A DNA stretch of 64,000 bases, taken from assembly GCA_001898225.1 (NCBI GenBank), contig MKTJ01000053.1, positions 1 through 64,000 on the forward strand, written 5' to 3'. Both the position numbers and the translations under genes were made by a program. Origin of the DNA: Chloroflexi bacterium 54-19 (GTDB taxonomy: Bacteria; Chloroflexota; Chloroflexia; Chloroheliales; Chloroheliaceae). The notes under the pieces were generated by a model that saw nothing but the letters and a program-made list of their open reading frames with translations, searched no databases and was not told the origin of the DNA. Shown here piece after piece: positions 1 through 7,623 of the stretch (position 1 is its first letter; each line of letters begins with the position of its first letter).

Positions 1-31
1 GTTTAGTTCGCTCGAACTTCTGCTTTGCCAC
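1..31 (-). CDS. tuf: Elongation factor Tu, N-terminal fragment cut by the window edge
   Basis: Only the first ten codons lie in the window. Read on the minus strand from a GTG start at 31..29 they give M-A-K-Q-K-F-E-R-T-K, the standard N-terminus of bacterial EF-Tu, the GTPase that delivers aminoacyl-tRNA to the ribosome. A Shine-Dalgarno AAGGAG (complement of 41..46) sits 9 nt upstream. The in-frame ATG just before the GTG runs straight into TAA, which supports the GTG start. The gene lies downstream of the Thr/Tyr/Thr tRNA genes on the same strand, the arrangement known from the tufB operon of other bacteria. The rest of the gene is outside the window. Confidence 0.88.
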   Translation of the reverse strand, partial: MAKQKFERTK

Positions 32-254
32 TTAAATCATCTCCTTAATTGAGAGCGCCACTGGCTGTAGCGCCTATAATAGGTAAAGAAATTAAAATTA
101 AAGCCGGAACTGGCCGTACAACCAAAAAAGGAATGCAGGCTGCATTCCCTCCAGATTTTAAACTCGTGGTGTTTCGTTCATCCAGAGCTGACAACAGCCT
201 TCTAATGTTCCAGGCTTAAAGGTCAGTCTAATAGGTTAGTTCCAGGAAAATTAT

Positions 255-329
<75 letters not shown>

Positions 330-344
330 CTATCAGTATAGTAA

Positions 345-432
345 TGGTGGGCAGGACAAGATTCGAACTTGTGTAGAGCTTCCGCTCGACGGTTTTACAG
401 ACCGTTGCCATTAACCACTCGGCCACCTACCC
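345..432 (-). tRNA. tRNA-Tyr(GUA)
   Basis: Minus-strand class II tRNA of 88 nt with a long variable arm. The acceptor stem is GGGTAGG/CCTGCCC with a T-G wobble, the anticodon loop CTGTAAAAC gives GUA, the T-arm contains GTTCGAATC, and CCA is encoded (347..345). It is the middle member of the Thr-Tyr-Thr tRNA cluster upstream of tuf. Confidence 0.96.
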
Positions 433-494
433 ATTAACTGATATGGAAACTAACTTGTTAAACCTGCCTGAAGCACCCGGCCCAGGGTTTTGGA

Positions 495-569
495 TGGAGC
501 CGACGGAGGGATTCGAACCCACGACAGGCTGTTTACAAAACAGCTACTCTACCCCTGAGTTACGTCGGC
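495..569 (-). tRNA. tRNA-Thr(UGU)
   Basis: Minus-strand cloverleaf with acceptor stem GCCGACG/CGTCGGC, D-arm TAACTCAGGGGTAGAGTA, anticodon loop TTTTGTAAA (anticodon UGU), T-arm GTTCGAATCC and encoded CCA (497..495). It is the first gene of the tRNA-tuf unit, 62 nt upstream of tRNA-Tyr. Confidence 0.96.
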
Positions 570-653
570 AGGAAACACTGGTGTTTTCTGGACCTGCCCG
601 GTCTTTACACCAGGCCAGCCGGTTTACCTCAAAAATCCTTCAAGCGAGAGTGA

Positions 654-682
654 AGTATAGACTAAATTGGGCCAAATGTCAA
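654..682 (-). promoter_or_regulatory. Sigma70-type promoter of the tRNA-tuf operon
   Basis: On the minus strand TTGACA (682..677) is followed after exactly 17 nt by TATACT (659..654). The -35 is perfect and the -10 matches 5 of 6. It points at tRNA-Thr(UGU), whose 5' end is about 80 nt downstream, as expected for a strong stable-RNA promoter. No other promoter-like pair was seen between the tRNAs. Confidence 0.72.
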
Positions 683-872
683 GCTTGTAATAATGTTTTT
701 GGGCAAATTTCCCTGTTTTTTACCGTACCGCCTCCCTCCGCCTGAAATAGGCGGCCTGGAGCCATAATCAAATTTTAAGAAAATTTTGTGCCGGGTAAAG
801 TTATAATAACACCATGTTATATAATCAATATGGCATGCAAAAATAGTCAAAACCAGCCGTAAGGAGCAGTCT

Positions 873-1238
873 ATGTCACTTCAAAGCGCCATGCATTTTG
901 TCGTTAATGCTTCCCAGGATAAGGCTTTACTTGGTAAACTCCGCGAAGTCACCGGCATTTCCGGCGATTTTATTCCCGGCCAGATTTCTGACACCCAGTT
1001 TTCTGCCGCTACCACTTTTGCTACCCAATCCGGTTACGATTTTACCCCGGCTGAAATCAAAAGCACCTTTGAAAGACTGATGACCCCCCAGGATTCCGGC
1101 GAGCAGGAGTTGGCCGAATCCGAACTTGACCTGGTGGCGGGCGGCTTTGCCTCCAACGTTGCCGGCCAGAAAGCAAAGGCGAAAAGCCCCGGTCCAATTG
1201 CTAACCCTATACCCTTGCCCTACCCAAACGTGGGGTAA
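873..1238 (+). CDS. Nif11-type RiPP precursor peptide with double-glycine leader
   Basis: The 121-residue product resembles Nif11-like/NHLP leader peptides: a helical leader with an FVVNASQDKALLGKL segment, then a GYDFTPAEI element near residues 54-62, then an acidic ELAESELDLVAGG end at 79-91. In this family a peptidase-transporter cleaves after the GG. The predicted core is residues 92-121: it contains six prolines (106, 108, 112, 114, 116, 118) and two serines but no cysteine or threonine, so a thioether-bridged product is not possible. AAGGAG lies 7 nt before the ATG and a strong terminator follows. No LanM, radical SAM, YcaO or C39 transporter gene is near, so this is an orphan precursor and the modifying enzyme, if any, is elsewhere. 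The family call is by eye; the fate of the core is unknown. Confidence 0.72.
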   Translation: MSLQSAMHFVVNASQDKALLGKLREVTGISGDFIPGQISDTQFSAATTFATQSGYDFTPAEIKSTFERLMTPQDSGEQELAESELDLVAGGFASNVAGQKAKAKSPGPIANPIPLPYPNVG

Positions 1239-1265
1239 ATGGCTGGCCTTAAATAAAGATAACCT

Positions 1266-1313
1266 GGCCCGACTCCCCCTTCCTGGTTTAAGACACCCGG
1301 GTCGGGCCTTTTT
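1266..1313 (+). terminator. Rho-independent terminator after the Nif11-type gene
   Basis: An 8-bp perfect GC-rich stem GGCCCGAC (1266-1273) / GTCGGGCC (1301-1308) is followed by a run of five T. It isolates the precursor gene and also rules against the far-upstream GTG start (1314) for the next gene. Confidence 0.82.
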
Positions 1314-1361
1314 GTGCTATTGCTTTGTAACACGAAAAGCGCACCACCCTGGAGATACCGG

Positions 1362-2264
1362 TTGTCATTAATCCTTTCCCTGTTGAATACCGCTAGCGCC
1401 CCATTTTTTGCGCCCCTGGCTTTCCCGCACCTGCGCCCGACCCTGCTTAAATTCGATTCTGCTGGCGACCTCGTGGCGGTGGGGGCGACCCTTGACAATT
1501 GGCCGGTCGGCCTGGTTTTAGCTCGCCTGAATCATCCAACCCAGTCCGAACTTCTCTCAATCATGGTCCTGCCGGCTTACCGGGGAAAAGGCATTGCCTC
1601 CCAACTGCTGGCTTCTCTCGAAAAAGCCCTCTCAGGGCGAGGTATCGTCGAGGTTAACGGGGTTTTTCCCGACCGCGCCCCTACGCTCGTAGCCCTCGAA
1701 CGGGTTTTGGCGAAAAACGGCTGGTCGTTACCACAGTCTTTTTTGAGGGTCTACCGGGGACAGGTGCCTTACCCGCCCGACTACCCCTGGATGCCTGGCG
1801 CGCTCGAACCGCCGGAGGGGTTCGAAATCTTCCCCTGGGCGGACCTCTCTCAACCGGAACTGGCAGAAATTAAAGAACGCCTGGCAACAGATACCCGTTA
1901 CCGTGGTGTTTTTGTTGGCACACTCAAGGAGGATTTCGAACCCCGGACTAGCCTGGGGTTGCGCTGTGAAGGCGTGGTGGTGGGGTGGTGTTTTACTCGT
2001 CTGGTACCCGAAAACCGGCTTCTATATTATGAAGGCTATTTTGTCCGGCCAGATTTGCGGCGTTTCAGCCGGATAAGCCTGGGTCAAAGCCTCATCAGCA
2101 ATGTTATTTATCGCCATTGGGACTTGCGAGAGGAAATACCGAATTTTGGCTTTTCGGTCGAACTGGAGAACCGGCACATGTTAAGGTTTTCGGCCCGCTA
2201 TTTCGAACCGTTCTGCCGCTATGTTTATCATCTCAAACGCGCCGGGAAAATGCTGCCGGGTTGA
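1362..2264 (+). CDS. GNAT-family N-acetyltransferase-like protein
   Basis: GCN5-related acetyltransferases move an acetyl group from acetyl-CoA to an amine. The N-terminal half contains the acetyl-CoA loop signature LPAYRGKGIASQLL (R/Q-x-x-G-x-G/A type) around residue 75-90, preceded by a beta strand ELLSIMV. The C-terminal half (about 130-300) looks like a second, degenerate GNAT-type lobe without a clear Q-x-x-G-x-G/A motif. I place the start at TTG 1362, with GGAG 7 nt upstream, giving about 300 residues; an in-frame GTG at 1314 would overlap the terminator. The substrate is unknown. Its position directly after the Nif11-type precursor raises the possibility of peptide acetylation, but the terminator between them argues for separate transcription. 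It ends 3 nt from the convergent histidine kinase gene. Confidence 0.72.
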   Translation: MSLILSLLNTASAPFFAPLAFPHLRPTLLKFDSAGDLVAVGATLDNWPVGLVLARLNHPTQSELLSIMVLPAYRGKGIASQLLASLEKALSGRGIVEVNGVFPDRAPTLVALERVLAKNGWSLPQSFLRVYRGQVPYPPDYPWMPGALEPPEGFEIFPWADLSQPELAEIKERLATDTRYRGVFVGTLKEDFEPRTSLGLRCEGVVVGWCFTRLVPENRLLYYEGYFVRPDLRRFSRISLGQSLISNVIYRHWDLREEIPNFGFSVELENRHMLRFSARYFEPFCRYVYHLKRAGKMLPG

Positions 2265-2267
2265 AAA

Positions 2268-4319
2268 TTACCGGCTTACCCTGGCTTTGCCGCTCAGGTT
2301 TTCGGTTTTGATAAGGCTCTGGTTGAGCTCGCCCGCATCTTCGGCGTTACCATCGGGTGAAGGCAGTTTGAAGTGGGTCAGGGGGACTGTAAAGCTAAAA
2401 GTGCTGCCCTTCTCCGGCACACTCGCCGCCCAGATTTTCCCGCCATGCATCTCGACCAGTTTACGAGTCAGGGCGAGACCGAGGCCGGTCCCCTGGTACT
2501 GGCGCGAGTAAGTATTGTCGACCTGCCGGAAAGTCTCAAAAATTGTTTCCAGGTTCTCGGCGCTGATGCCTATACCGTTGTCTTTTACTTCAAGCAGGGC
2601 CATTTGGGTCCCTTTTTCCAGGCCCGGCTCAATCCGCCCGCTGATCTGGACCTTCCCACCCGGCGGTGTGAACTTGATAGCGTTGGAAACCAGGTTGTAA
2701 AGCACCTGGCGGAAACGGCCCCGGTCCGCCGAAATAATATCGAGTTCCGGCTCGTAGCTCGCGCTCACGCTTAGCTCTTTTTTCCCGGCCAATGTTCCCA
2801 GTTGCACGATAACCTCGCTGACGGTCTGCCGGGCCGAGAAATCCTCCCAGTGCAAATCCATTTTCCCGGCTTCAACCTTCGAGAGGTCGAGGACATCGTT
2901 TACCAGGTCAAGCAGGTGGCGGCCACTTTGCAGGATATTGTTGACATAACGTTGTTGTCTTTCCGAGAGTTCCCCAAAGACCTGGTCCTGCAAAATCTCG
3001 CTAAAGCCGATAATCGCGTTCAGAGGAGTACGCAGTTCGTGGCTCATGTTTGCCAGGAATTGCGACTTGTGCAAATTAACCCGTTCCAGTTCGGCGTTGG
3101 TTTCTTCCAGCTTTTCGTTGCTCCGGGTCAATTGCTTGGTGCGGACCTCGACCTTGTGTTCCAGTTCGCGGTTCCAGTGTTCAAGGGCCAGCCTGGTCTT
3201 GCGCAGCGCCAGGATCATGCCATTGAAGGAGGCGCTCAACTCCCCGACCTCGTCCTGGCTTTTTATCGGGATTTGTTCGTTCAGGTTGCCGGTGGTGGTG
3301 ATACGGTTAGCGGCACTGGCGAGTTCGCGCAAGGGTTTGGTAATATTTTTGGATAGCCAGACCGCGATAACGCTGATTATGATAATTGCGACCACCACCA
3401 CGGCCAGGGCTATCAGGGCCAGGCGGGTAATCCCGGCAAAAGCCACGCTGGCGGCCTGGGAAACGACCACGCCCCACCCTGGATGATTTGGCACCGGGCT
3501 ATACCCGGCCAGGTAGTTCTCACCGTCGGCCCCGGTATATTCGGTCACCCCCTTATTGCCCGTTAAGACCGGGGCTAAAGGGGTATTCGCAATGGATTTG
3601 CTGACCTGGTTGGGGGCCGAACTGGCGAAAATTGCGCCCGTTTCATCCAGCATGGCCGCGTTGCTCGAACCATCCGTATTGACGTTTTTGGCAAATTCGT
3701 TGGCGTATTCCATGTTTGTTGAAACAACCAGGCTGCCCTGGAAATTGTTTGAGGCATCAAGGATAGGGACCGCTATAAACATGGAAGGCGCTTTGGTTTT
3801 GGAATCAAAAATTATATTGGAAAAGTAATTTTCTCGGTTGCGGGTCTTTACGAAGGCCGGGTCGGTTGCCATGTCCTGGGGAGTGGCGTTTATTGGGGAT
3901 TGGTCGGACTGGCTTTCGAGTTGTTCGATGGTGCCGTTGAAATAGGCCCGGCGGACGCCATCCCGGTCAACCCATGCCAACGACCGGTACATGTCGGGGT
4001 TGGCGTTAATAAAAAGGCGGAAAGCCAAAAGCAAACTGGGCTGGTTGGCCGGGTTTACCTCGTTAAAAGCCTGGGCCGCAATATTGAGGTCCGATACTAT
4101 ACCCTTAATCTGGCTCTCGAATTGCCCGGCCAACAACCCGGCCACTTCCAGGTTGCGTTTGCTTACCTCGTTCTGGACCTCCTGGCGGCTCAGAAAAATC
4201 GTCACGCTTCCCAGGGCCGAAAGCGCGATAAATCCAACCAGCAGCAAAACAATCGCCAGCTTCGTTTGAATGCTGCGCTGTAGGCGGGCTTTGAGAGCTT
4301 TGTAAGGCTTAAAGTTCAT
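2268..4319 (-). CDS. Membrane sensor histidine kinase, Cache-HAMP-HisKA-HATPase
   Basis: This 683-residue sensor kinase has a transmembrane helix at about 20-43, an extracytoplasmic double-Cache-like ligand domain (about 45-295), a second helix (about 300-325) and a HAMP segment containing ITKPLRELASAANRI. A coiled region follows, then a HisKA domain with the H-box MSHELRTPLNAIIGF and a HATPase_c domain with the N-box LVSNAIKFT, DNGIGI and GTGLGLAL. It should autophosphorylate on the H-box histidine in response to a small extracellular ligand and pass phosphate to an unlinked response regulator, since none is adjacent. The start ATG lies just before the first hydrophobic helix. The ligand cannot be read from the sequence. 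Confidence 0.92.
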   Translation of the reverse strand: MNFKPYKALKARLQRSIQTKLAIVLLLVGFIALSALGSVTIFLSRQEVQNEVSKRNLEVAGLLAGQFESQIKGIVSDLNIAAQAFNEVNPANQPSLLLAFRLFINANPDMYRSLAWVDRDGVRRAYFNGTIEQLESQSDQSPINATPQDMATDPAFVKTRNRENYFSNIIFDSKTKAPSMFIAVPILDASNNFQGSLVVSTNMEYANEFAKNVNTDGSSNAAMLDETGAIFASSAPNQVSKSIANTPLAPVLTGNKGVTEYTGADGENYLAGYSPVPNHPGWGVVVSQAASVAFAGITRLALIALAVVVVAIIIISVIAVWLSKNITKPLRELASAANRITTTGNLNEQIPIKSQDEVGELSASFNGMILALRKTRLALEHWNRELEHKVEVRTKQLTRSNEKLEETNAELERVNLHKSQFLANMSHELRTPLNAIIGFSEILQDQVFGELSERQQRYVNNILQSGRHLLDLVNDVLDLSKVEAGKMDLHWEDFSARQTVSEVIVQLGTLAGKKELSVSASYEPELDIISADRGRFRQVLYNLVSNAIKFTPPGGKVQISGRIEPGLEKGTQMALLEVKDNGIGISAENLETIFETFRQVDNTYSRQYQGTGLGLALTRKLVEMHGGKIWAASVPEKGSTFSFTVPLTHFKLPSPDGNAEDAGELNQSLIKTENLSGKARVSR

Positions 4320-4481
4320 GCGATTCGCTTGCCCTTAGAGGGCACGAAAGAAAAAGAACGTTATAAGCTAAAGCATTTGGAAAGGCAGGTATTTCCAAAC
4401 CGTAAATTAAGGTGTCTATGAATATTTTACACCATATTTACGTTTAACGTTCAATATTGGAAATTTAACGATTTTTTTTGA

Positions 4482-5894
4482 CTACCGGAAATTATTGGCG
4501 AAAAAATGCTCCTGGGACATCGTAGTAACCGGGAACCCGGCATGTTTAACGGCGTGAGAACTCTTTTCGTCCTCCCCAAAGTTAAAAGCCAGGTCGAGCG
4601 GTTTTTCCTGGCTGATGGCCTGTACCTGTTCCAGGGTTTCTTCTTCGCGGAAAAGCTCGGCGACCGGGGTTTCGGCTGGGACCACAATTAGCCAGCGCGA
4701 CCCCGCTTCAAGCGATTTCAACGTCGCCAGAAATTCTTCTGCAGTAGCTTCTTCGGTCAGGAAAAGCTTCTGACGGTCGGCGTCAACCAGCTTATAATAG
4801 AGGTAACCCACAACAATTTTTATAACGGCCACAATCGGCACCCCCAGCAGTAACCCCATGGGACCGAGCAGGGCCGCCGCCGTAATCGTGGTAAAAATAA
4901 CCAGGAGTGGCGGCAGCTCGACAATCCGCCCGATGATGTTGGGAATGACGACCAGGTCTTCCAACTGGCGCAGGATGAAAAGCCCGATAACTACTATAAT
5001 AACCAGCATCACGCCGTCCAGTCCATAGGAGAGGCCCGGCCCGTGCGGCTGGAAAAAGGCTACCAGGCAGCAGACCGTAATTGCCAGGTACGGCCCTACA
5101 AACGGTATAAGTTCCAGGATGCCGGTCATTATCCCCAGCAGCAGGGCGTAGCGGATACCCATAATCGAGAGGAAAATGAACGAGGCCACGCTCATAATCA
5201 GGACCAGCAAGAATTGTCCTTTGATATAGGCCCCCAAAACCGTGTCTGACCGAGTGACCAGCCCGCGCATTTCCGTGCGCAGGTTTAAGGGCAGGGTGCC
5301 GATAAATTGCCAGATAGCTCGCCCGCCGATTAGCATCAGATAGAAGGTAGCGATAAGATACAGCAGCAAATCGACGACGAAACGGAAGGTCTTGGAGACC
5401 AGGCCCGGACCCAGGTCTTGCGCGATGGTCGGCAGACGGTCCAGCACGTTATTCAGGGCGCTGCGAAGGGTGTCGGACTGAATCTCTATTCCAACTACAT
5501 TGACAGTCGGGTTTTCGGTGAGATATTTATCCACAGTGGCACGAATATTCGGGCTGTCGGTCGCCAGCGTTTTGGCTTCCTTTGAAATGGCCGGGATAAT
5601 CAGGACGAGGGCCAGGGCCAGGACCGCCAGGAAAAGCAGGTAGATACCGGCGGCCCAGGCCCAGCGCGGTCCCCCGAAGCGGGTCCCTAATTTTTTCAGC
5701 GGGCCGTTAAAGATGAAAGCGGTCACGGCGGCCCAGATAAACGGCGGCAGGGCTTCCCAGACGTGCAGGAGATAGATGACCACCAACCCCACCAGGACTG
5801 CCACGGTTATTAGTTTAGCCCGACCGCTAAACTTTATTTCTTTCACCGGGGTATGTTCCTGCTGAAGGATAATATGCTTTTTGGACTCTAGCAT
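4482..5894 (-). CDS. AI-2E family (UPF0118/PerM-type) transporter
   Basis: The 470-residue polytopic membrane protein has about eight hydrophobic helices and the family signature region GILELIPFVGPYLAITVCC, followed by a C-terminal helix pair with PLLVIFTTITAAALLGPMG and LLGVPIVAVIKIVVGY. The family includes TqsA (AI-2 exporter), small-solute exporters and Na+/H+ antiporter-like members, so substrate assignment is not possible here. The C-terminal tail of about 100 residues after the last helix is hydrophilic and longer than in TqsA. AAGGAG lies upstream of the ATG. It shares strand with the downstream histidine kinase; the 162-nt AT-rich gap between them suggests separate promoters. Confidence 0.85.
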   Translation of the reverse strand: MLESKKHIILQQEHTPVKEIKFSGRAKLITVAVLVGLVVIYLLHVWEALPPFIWAAVTAFIFNGPLKKLGTRFGGPRWAWAAGIYLLFLAVLALALVLIIPAISKEAKTLATDSPNIRATVDKYLTENPTVNVVGIEIQSDTLRSALNNVLDRLPTIAQDLGPGLVSKTFRFVVDLLLYLIATFYLMLIGGRAIWQFIGTLPLNLRTEMRGLVTRSDTVLGAYIKGQFLLVLIMSVASFIFLSIMGIRYALLLGIMTGILELIPFVGPYLAITVCCLVAFFQPHGPGLSYGLDGVMLVIIVVIGLFILRQLEDLVVIPNIIGRIVELPPLLVIFTTITAAALLGPMGLLLGVPIVAVIKIVVGYLYYKLVDADRQKLFLTEEATAEEFLATLKSLEAGSRWLIVVPAETPVAELFREEETLEQVQAISQEKPLDLAFNFGEDEKSSHAVKHAGFPVTTMSQEHFFANNFR

Positions 5895-5980
5895 GTTCTA
5901 CTCCTTGTCAAGGCAGCCCAAATCTGCCAACCGCATGTCCTGTAAGTTTAAGGAAACCTGTTACTTATTTTTAACCGGAA

Positions 5981-6880
5981 TCAGGCTTTGATACCGTGTT
6001 CGGCCAGGTAAGGTTTTAAGCCTATCGGTTTAAAGCCAAATTCGTGCTCGATTATCTGCGGGTCCGGTGTAACATTATCAAAGGAAAAAAGCTCGACCAT
6101 TGCGGGCGTGAACGGAGGCTTTGGCAAGACGCTAAAAAGTGCCGCGTTGATACTCATAGCCCACAGCGGTAACGGCAGCTTTAACCGCTTTTTGTGGATA
6201 GTCCGCAGGATTAAATTCACCAGTTCAGTATAAGTATAATACTCCGGCCCGCCCAGTTCGATAGTCTTGCCGATTTTATCGTCCTGCTCCGCCGTAAGGA
6301 TAACGGCTTTCACCACATCATCAACGAAAATCGGCTGGAAGCGGGTTTTGCCCCCGCCAATCAGGGCTGCTACCGGAAGTAACTTCATAATCCGGGCCTG
6401 GGCCTCGAAAAATTCCGAGCCTTCCCCGAAAAGGATACTGGGCTGCAAAATGGTATATTCGAGCTTGCTCTGCCGGACCGCTTCTTCCATCAGCCAGCGG
6501 GTCCGCATGTAACTGCCTTCTTTACCCTCGACGGTGCCCAGGCCGCCACCCAGGATTATCCGGCGTACCCCGGCCTTTTCGGCGGCGGCGACGCTATTGC
6601 GAGTCCCTTCAACGTTTACTTTCCAGTAAATATTATTGGTGTTTTTAATATTACCCGTAATTGCGGCAAAATGAAAGAGGGTAGTTACCCCGGTCATGGC
6701 TTTATCCAGCGAGGCCCGGTCTGTAACATCCCCCTCGACCAGTTCGACCCCCTTAATTCCAGCCAGGACGGTCTGTTTGCCAGGTCGGACCAAAGCCCGG
6801 ACCTGCCCCGGATGTTGAGCCGCCAGGGCCTTGACCAGATGTCGCCCGATAAACCCGGTACTCCCGATTACCAGATGCAT
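5981..6880 (-). CDS. NAD(P)-binding atypical SDR, NDUFA9-like
   Basis: The 299-residue protein begins with an extended-SDR Rossmann motif, IGSTGFIGRHLVKAL (G-x-x-G-x-x-G), followed by LVEGDVTDRASLDKAM and a FHFAAIT segment. It resembles atypical SDRs of the NDUFA9/complex-I-associated type and NmrA-like epimerases; the classical catalytic Y-x-x-x-K is not obvious, which fits the atypical group. A substrate cannot be assigned; quinone-biosynthesis accessory or nucleotide-sugar-like roles are possible for such proteins. GGAG lies upstream of the ATG. Confidence 0.8.
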   Translation of the reverse strand: MHLVIGSTGFIGRHLVKALAAQHPGQVRALVRPGKQTVLAGIKGVELVEGDVTDRASLDKAMTGVTTLFHFAAITGNIKNTNNIYWKVNVEGTRNSVAAAEKAGVRRIILGGGLGTVEGKEGSYMRTRWLMEEAVRQSKLEYTILQPSILFGEGSEFFEAQARIMKLLPVAALIGGGKTRFQPIFVDDVVKAVILTAEQDDKIGKTIELGGPEYYTYTELVNLILRTIHKKRLKLPLPLWAMSINAALFSVLPKPPFTPAMVELFSFDNVTPDPQIIEHEFGFKPIGLKPYLAEHGIKA

Positions 6881-7506
6881 ATTTATCTTTTCTCCTGAAT
6901 TCTGATTTGGTTTAACTTCTTAATTCGCCAGCAGTCTTCTCTCATCCTTGACCATCATCCTATCTGCCCAGAAAACGGTCTGAGAGACGACCGGCCTGTT
7001 GCGAGTGTCCTTCTTATAATACCAGTCTCTAAATTGTAAAGTGTTTGCAAAAGATGATTGTTACATATTCTTAGCGGGCAAAACTATTAAATTCATCACA
7101 GCGGTATACCAGGGTCGTACCCAGGGGTCGCACCCACGAGGCTTATTAATGGTTAGAATCAGGTTAGGATTACGGGCAGATTTGTAATAAAATGCCGCTC
7201 AAGCCCGTGATTCAGCCCTTTTTGGTGGGAAAACCTCTCGTTTGTGTGTAACAAGGTTAACTAAAGTGAATAAATTTACCAACTCATTGACGTTCATTTG
7301 ACCCGATGCTATACTAAAAAGCGAGAGGTAAGTTCCGTCATATAAATTCTCTATCACAAAACCCAAAACCAAATAAGCACGTTGCATTAGACAAGTTAAA
7401 TATTTCTGGATCAGTCCTGACTGGAGTTCTGGCTTCAAGGTTGAATGCTGAACTGGGTATTAGTTGTTTTGACCCTTAACCCTGTGGTTGCCTGGAGGAA
7501 TCTGAT
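6881..7506. other. 626-nt intergenic region upstream of the respiratory operon
   Basis: Divergent spacer between the SDR gene (minus) and the respiratory operon (plus). It is AT-richer than the flanks and must hold the operon promoter, but I see no convincing -35/-10 pair. A short imperfect direct repeat, AGGGTCGTACCCA / GGGGTCGCACCCA, lies around 7109-7135. A minus-strand open frame at 7199..7438 has no plausible ribosome-binding site or family resemblance and is not called. GGAGG upstream of 7507 is the ribosome-binding site of the first small gene. Confidence 0.6.
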
Positions 7507-7623
7507 ATGGTAGTCGGCGAAACTATTGAACTTTTTATAGTCTTTGCGATGGTAATCATTTCTATTATTATCGTCATCCTGATGCAGAAAGCGACGGGAG
7601 GCGTTGATAACGACGAAGAATGA
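7507..7623 (+). CDS. 38-residue single-pass membrane peptide heading the cytochrome operon
   Basis: ATG at 7507 is preceded by GGAGG (in CTGGAGGAATCTGAT) and opens a 38-codon frame. It encodes one hydrophobic helix (about residues 7-26: IELFIVFAMVIISIIIVILM) followed by a short acidic tail ending in DNDEE. Its TGA overlaps the ATG of the next gene (ATGA at 7620-7623), so the two are translationally coupled. In size and topology it recalls the tiny subunits of b6f-type complexes (PetG/PetL/PetN class), but I see no sequence match; that role is inference. The good ribosome-binding site, coupling and position make it a credible gene. Confidence 0.68.
   Translation: MVVGETIELFIVFAMVIISIIIVILMQKATGGVDNDEE

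Noticed and set aside
443..745. 100-codon plus-strand open frame
   Set aside because: It runs across tRNA-Thr(UGU) and the tRNA promoter on the opposite strand, and has no family features.
7199..7438. 79-codon minus-strand open frame in the spacer before the cytochrome operon
   Set aside because: No ribosome-binding site, no recognisable fold, AT-rich spacer; could not be supported.
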